This document shows, in pieces, positions 5,472-8,010 of a DNA stretch of 8,010 nt. Source of the stretch: Flavobacteriales bacterium UBA1112. GTDB taxonomy: Bacteria; Bacteroidota; Bacteroidia; Flavobacteriales_D; Sanyastnellaceae. The stretch is taken from contig DCBH01000088.1 in assembly GCA_002313415.1 (NCBI GenBank), forward strand, positions 5,440 through 13,449, written 5' to 3'. The notes under the pieces are model-generated. The model did not search any database. It worked only from the letters and a program-made list of their open reading frames with translations, and had not been told where the DNA came from. Within the stretch, counting starts at the first letter, position 1, and each line of letters begins with the position of its first letter. The position numbers were made by a program, and so were the translations under genes.

Positions 5472-7156
5472 CCCCTCATCAGTTTGCGATACTTGATTCG
5501 CTTTGGACCTTCGTCACCGAGACGCTTCTTTCGATTTTCCTCGTATTCGCTGTAGGTCCCCTCAAACCAATAGACTTGGCTGTCCCCTTCGAAGGCCAAA
5601 ATATGGGTGCAAATGCGATCAAGGAAGTACCGGTCGTGACTGATGACCACCGCACATCCCGCGAAGCCTTCAATGCCTTCTTCGAGTGCCCTCAACGTAT
5701 TGACATCAATGTCATTGGTTGGCTCATCCAGCAGGAGGACATTTGCCTCTGTCTTCAAAGTCATCGCAAGGTGGAGGCGATTGCGCTCACCCCCTGAAAG
5801 AACTCCACACTTTTTCTGTTGATCGGCCCCATTGAAATTGAATTTGCTGACATAGGCTCGGCTGTTGAAAAGCTGGCCACCAATCTCCACCTGTTCATTC
5901 CCCCCTGACACGACTTCCCACACCGTTTTGTTCGGATCAATGTCGGCGTGCCTTTGGTCGACGTAGCCAATTTGTACGGATTCGCCTGTGTCAATCTGGC
6001 CAGCGTCTGGGATTTCCTCACCCATAATCATCCGAAACAACGTGGTTTTTCCCGCACCATTGGGTCCAATGATTCCGACAATGCCTGCAGGAGGAAGTTG
6101 AAAGGTCAAGTTTTCAATCAACAATTTGTCCCCAAATGCCTTCGACAAAGCACTTGCTTCAATGACCTTGTTGCCAAGTCGCGGGCCGTTGGGAATGGGA
6201 ATGTTGAGACGGGCATCCTTTTCTTTGGTCCCTTCGGCAAGCATGCTCTCGTAATTGCTAATGCGAGCCTTGTTTTTTGCGCGGCGCCCCTTTGGACTTT
6301 GTCGAATCCAGTCAAGCTCACGGTCGAGTTCTTTACGACGCTTGCTTTCCTGTTTTTCTTCCTGTGCAAGACGCTTGCTCTTCTGCTCTAACCATGAAGC
6401 ATAATTGCCTTCATAAGGAATGCCCTCACCCCGATCAAGTTCAAGAATCCAACCTGCCACATTGTCTAGGAAGTACCTGTCGTGTGTCACGCACAAGACA
6501 GTTCCTTTGTATTGTTCTAAATGTTGTTCAAGCCAATCGATGGACTCCGCGTCGAGGTGGTTCGTTGGCTCATCCAACAACAACACGTGGGGCTGCTTAA
6601 GCAACAAACGACACAGAGCCACTCGACGACGCTCCCCACCACTTAACTCAGAGACTTTTTGATTATCCGGTGGACATCGCAGGGCATCCATGGCAATGCT
6701 CAACTTTGTATCGAGTTCCCATGCATCAAGGGCATCAATCTTGTCCTGGACGGCCGCCTGGCGGTCGATGAGTTGTTGCATTTTATCCGGGTCGTTCAGA
6801 ACCGCCTCATCCATGAATTTCATGTTGATTTCCTCGTACTCTTTTAAGACGTCCACGATTTCCTGAGTGCCTTGCTCCACAATTTCCCGAACTGTTTTGG
6901 ACTCATCAAGTTCGGGTTCTTGAGAGAGGTACCCCACGGTATATCCATCTCCCCAGACCACGTCTCCCTGAAACGCTTCATCCAGGCCTGCGATGATTTT
7001 CATTACAGTTGACTTACCCGCACCGTTGTTGCCTATGATGCCAATTTTGGCACCGTAGAAAAAAGAGAGGTAGATGTCCTTAAGAATATGCTTGCCAGTG
7101 GGGGTCGTTTTGTTGACCTTCACCATGCTAAAAATGACTTTTTTATCGTCTGACAT
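5468..7156 (-). CDS. ettA: Energy-dependent translational throttle protein EttA (ABC-F ATPase)
   Basis: This soluble ABC-F protein binds the ribosomal E site and gates entry into elongation according to the ATP/ADP ratio. The 562-residue protein has two nucleotide-binding domains and no membrane segments. Domain 1 has Walker A GNNGAGKST (42-50), LSGGERRR (171-178), Walker B LLLDEPTNHLD with catalytic E196, and switch H225. Domain 2 has GPNGAGKTT (364-372), LSGGERNR (453-460), LLLDEPTNDID with E478, and H507. Between them is the charged linker (about 240-320) that contacts tRNA, including DRGEGIPYEGNYASWLEQK, which is nearly identical to the E. coli EttA segment. An acidic insertion (about 95-140) fits the EttA arm that touches L1. 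The conserved ending GPKRIKYRKL also favours EttA over Uup or other ABC-F members. The ATG at 7156 gives the usual N-terminus. No Shine-Dalgarno sequence is seen. It is followed by the overlapping gluQ. Confidence 0.96.
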   Translation of the reverse strand: MSDDKKVIFSMVKVNKTTPTGKHILKDIYLSFFYGAKIGIIGNNGAGKSTVMKIIAGLDEAFQGDVVWGDGYTVGYLSQEPELDESKTVREIVEQGTQEIVDVLKEYEEINMKFMDEAVLNDPDKMQQLIDRQAAVQDKIDALDAWELDTKLSIAMDALRCPPDNQKVSELSGGERRRVALCRLLLKQPHVLLLDEPTNHLDAESIDWLEQHLEQYKGTVLCVTHDRYFLDNVAGWILELDRGEGIPYEGNYASWLEQKSKRLAQEEKQESKRRKELDRELDWIRQSPKGRRAKNKARISNYESMLAEGTKEKDARLNIPIPNGPRLGNKVIEASALSKAFGDKLLIENLTFQLPPAGIVGIIGPNGAGKTTLFRMIMGEEIPDAGQIDTGESVQIGYVDQRHADIDPNKTVWEVVSGGNEQVEIGGQLFNSRAYVSKFNFNGADQQKKCGVLSGGERNRLHLAMTLKTEANVLLLDEPTNDIDVNTLRALEEGIEGFAGCAVVISHDRYFLDRICTHILAFEGDSQVYWFEGTYSEYEENRKKRLGDEGPKRIKYRKLMRG

Positions 7157-7180
7157 AAAGATGTAAGTTCAGTAAACAAT

Positions 7181-7193
7181 GCGAGAGACTCGC
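7181..7193. other. Small hairpin between the phosphoesterase gene and ettA
   Basis: GCGAG at 7181-7185 pairs perfectly with CTCGC at 7189-7193 around a three-base loop. On the minus strand it falls after the phosphoesterase stop and is followed by ATTGTTTACT, which is only loosely T-rich. It is too short and too weakly followed by T to call a terminator. The 47-bp gap between the two genes leaves open whether they are co-transcribed. Confidence 0.25.
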
Positions 7194-7203
7194 CAGTGTG
7201 AAG

Positions 7204-8010
7204 TTAGGCCTCAGGCGACCCTTGAGCCAAGGTCAAAATGGTGATTTCGGGAGGCATTCCAATACGGCCAGGGAAACCCAGAACGCCAAATCCTCGATTG
7301 ACGTGGAGGTATTGATCCTTCTCGAGATACAATCCCCCCCAACGTTTGTAAGTGAGAGACGAAGGAGACCATTTGATGCCAAGCCATGGAATTTCGATGC
7401 CCATTTGCATGCCATGGGTGTGTCCACTTAGCGTCAATTCTACAGGGGCTTTGTCATTCATGACTTCCAGTTCGTAATGGGTTGGGTCATGACTCATCAA
7501 CATGACAAAATTGTCTTCAGCTCCACTGCCCTCCAATGCTGCACTCAAATTCCCGCTTTGCCTGAATCCTTTGCCCCAATTCTCGACACCAGCCAAAACA
7601 AGGTTTTCACCATCTCTTTCCCAGATAATGTGATCATTGTTGAGCATTTGAAATCCCATTCGCGCTTGAATTCTTTTCAAAAGGGAGACGCTCGCAATGC
7701 GCTCCTCTTTGCTAAACGGACCATAGTCCGCATAGTCGTGGTTGCCCATCACACTGAATTTTCCAAGCGGTGCTTTGATTTTGGCAAATGCCTCCACCCA
7801 CGGTTCCGCCTCATCAGCAAGCTCATTGACCATATCGCCTGTGAACAAAACCAAATCAGGTTTAAGATCATTGACCTTGCGCAGGGCTTGAAGTACTGGC
7901 TTCGGAGTACCTGCAAAAGACCCCAAGTGCGCGTCGCTTAACTGAACGACTCTGAGGCCTTCAAATGCCTTGGGCAAATTGGGATGTCTTACCACATGTT
8001 CCCTGACTTT
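7204..8010 (-). CDS. Metallophosphoesterase (calcineurin-like), N-terminus beyond the window
   Basis: This is a two-metal phosphoesterase of the YkuE/YaeI-like group, usually membrane-tethered with the catalytic domain outside or at the membrane. The metal motifs appear in order: SDAHLG (D21, H23 counted from the GTG at 7995), GDMVN (53-57), GNHDYADYG (84-92), SHD (168-170) and SGHTHGMQMG (190-199). The usual GHTHGGQ is GHTHGMQ here, a mild change outside the ligands. A GTG at 7995 could serve as a start, but the frame stays open to the window edge. The extra residues KVREH before VVRHPNLPKAFEGLRVVQLSD look like the continuation seen in Bacteroidota homologs, which carry about 100 or more N-terminal residues with membrane helices. 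I therefore treat the gene as 5'-truncated by the window, not broken. The substrate is unknown; lipid or nucleotide phosphoesters are possible. It precedes ettA by 47 bp on the same strand. Confidence 0.88.
   Translation of the reverse strand, partial: KVREHVVRHPNLPKAFEGLRVVQLSDAHLGSFAGTPKPVLQALRKVNDLKPDLVLFTGDMVNELADEAEPWVEAFAKIKAPLGKFSVMGNHDYADYGPFSKEERIASVSLLKRIQARMGFQMLNNDHIIWERDGENLVLAGVENWGKGFRQSGNLSAALEGSGAEDNFVMLMSHDPTHYELEVMNDKAPVELTLSGHTHGMQMGIEIPWLGIKWSPSSLTYKRWGGLYLEKDQYLHVNRGFGVLGFPGRIGMPPEITILTLAQGSPEA

Noticed and set aside
7477..7941. 154-codon plus-strand open frame antisense to the phosphoesterase
   Set aside because: The opposite strand carries all metallophosphoesterase motifs in order; this frame shows no family features.
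1..8010. A novel defence, mobile or biosynthetic system in the window
   Set aside because: Apart from one secreted protein of unknown function and one possible small transcript, every gene belongs to a known housekeeping or enzyme family. I found no transposase, CRISPR repeats, toxin-antitoxin pair, tRNA or attachment site.

Overview
The window reads as an ordinary chromosomal housekeeping segment of a Bacteroidota bacterium, probably of the Flavobacteriales or a close relative. Four things point there: the RibB protein has the cysteine-free GTP-cyclohydrolase-like tail familiar from that phylum; L31 is the zinc-free type B form; gene starts generally lack Shine-Dalgarno sequences; and two copies of TATCTTTG, a perfect match to the Bacteroidota -7 consensus TAnnTTTG, sit directly upstream of genes. 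Base composition looks moderate (roughly half G+C by eye), which is high for typical Flavobacteriaceae. This placement is inference from protein resemblance, not a search.

Layout, left to right. Peptide deformylase (def, minus strand) and DHBP synthase (ribB, plus strand) diverge from a short shared region. ribB converges on ribosomal protein L31 (rpmE2, minus strand) across one symmetric terminator that can serve both. A gene-poor stretch of about 360 bp follows (2106-2464). It holds the rpmE2 promoter, a doubtful 47-codon basic ORF, a 7-bp hairpin and a strong plus-strand terminator with no obvious gene to terminate. Next is a plus-strand pair separated by 4 bp: a secreted protein of unknown function with a SPOR-like C-terminus, then the tyrosine recombinase XerD. 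xerD converges with only 3 bp to spare on a leftward block. That block is a partial metallophosphoesterase cut by the right edge, the translation factor ettA, and gluQ, with ettA and gluQ overlapping as ATGA.

Functionally the genes cluster around translation: formyl removal from nascent chains (Def), ribosome structure (L31), ribosome gating (EttA) and tRNA-Asp modification (GluQRS). Around these sit riboflavin synthesis (RibB), chromosome dimer resolution (XerD) and a likely envelope phosphoesterase. I see no mobile element, CRISPR array, tRNA, rRNA or defence system. The points most worth a second look are the zinc-ligand-free cyclohydrolase domain of RibB, the terminated but geneless transcription unit near 2136-2355, and the possibly frameshifted signal peptide of the SPOR-like protein.
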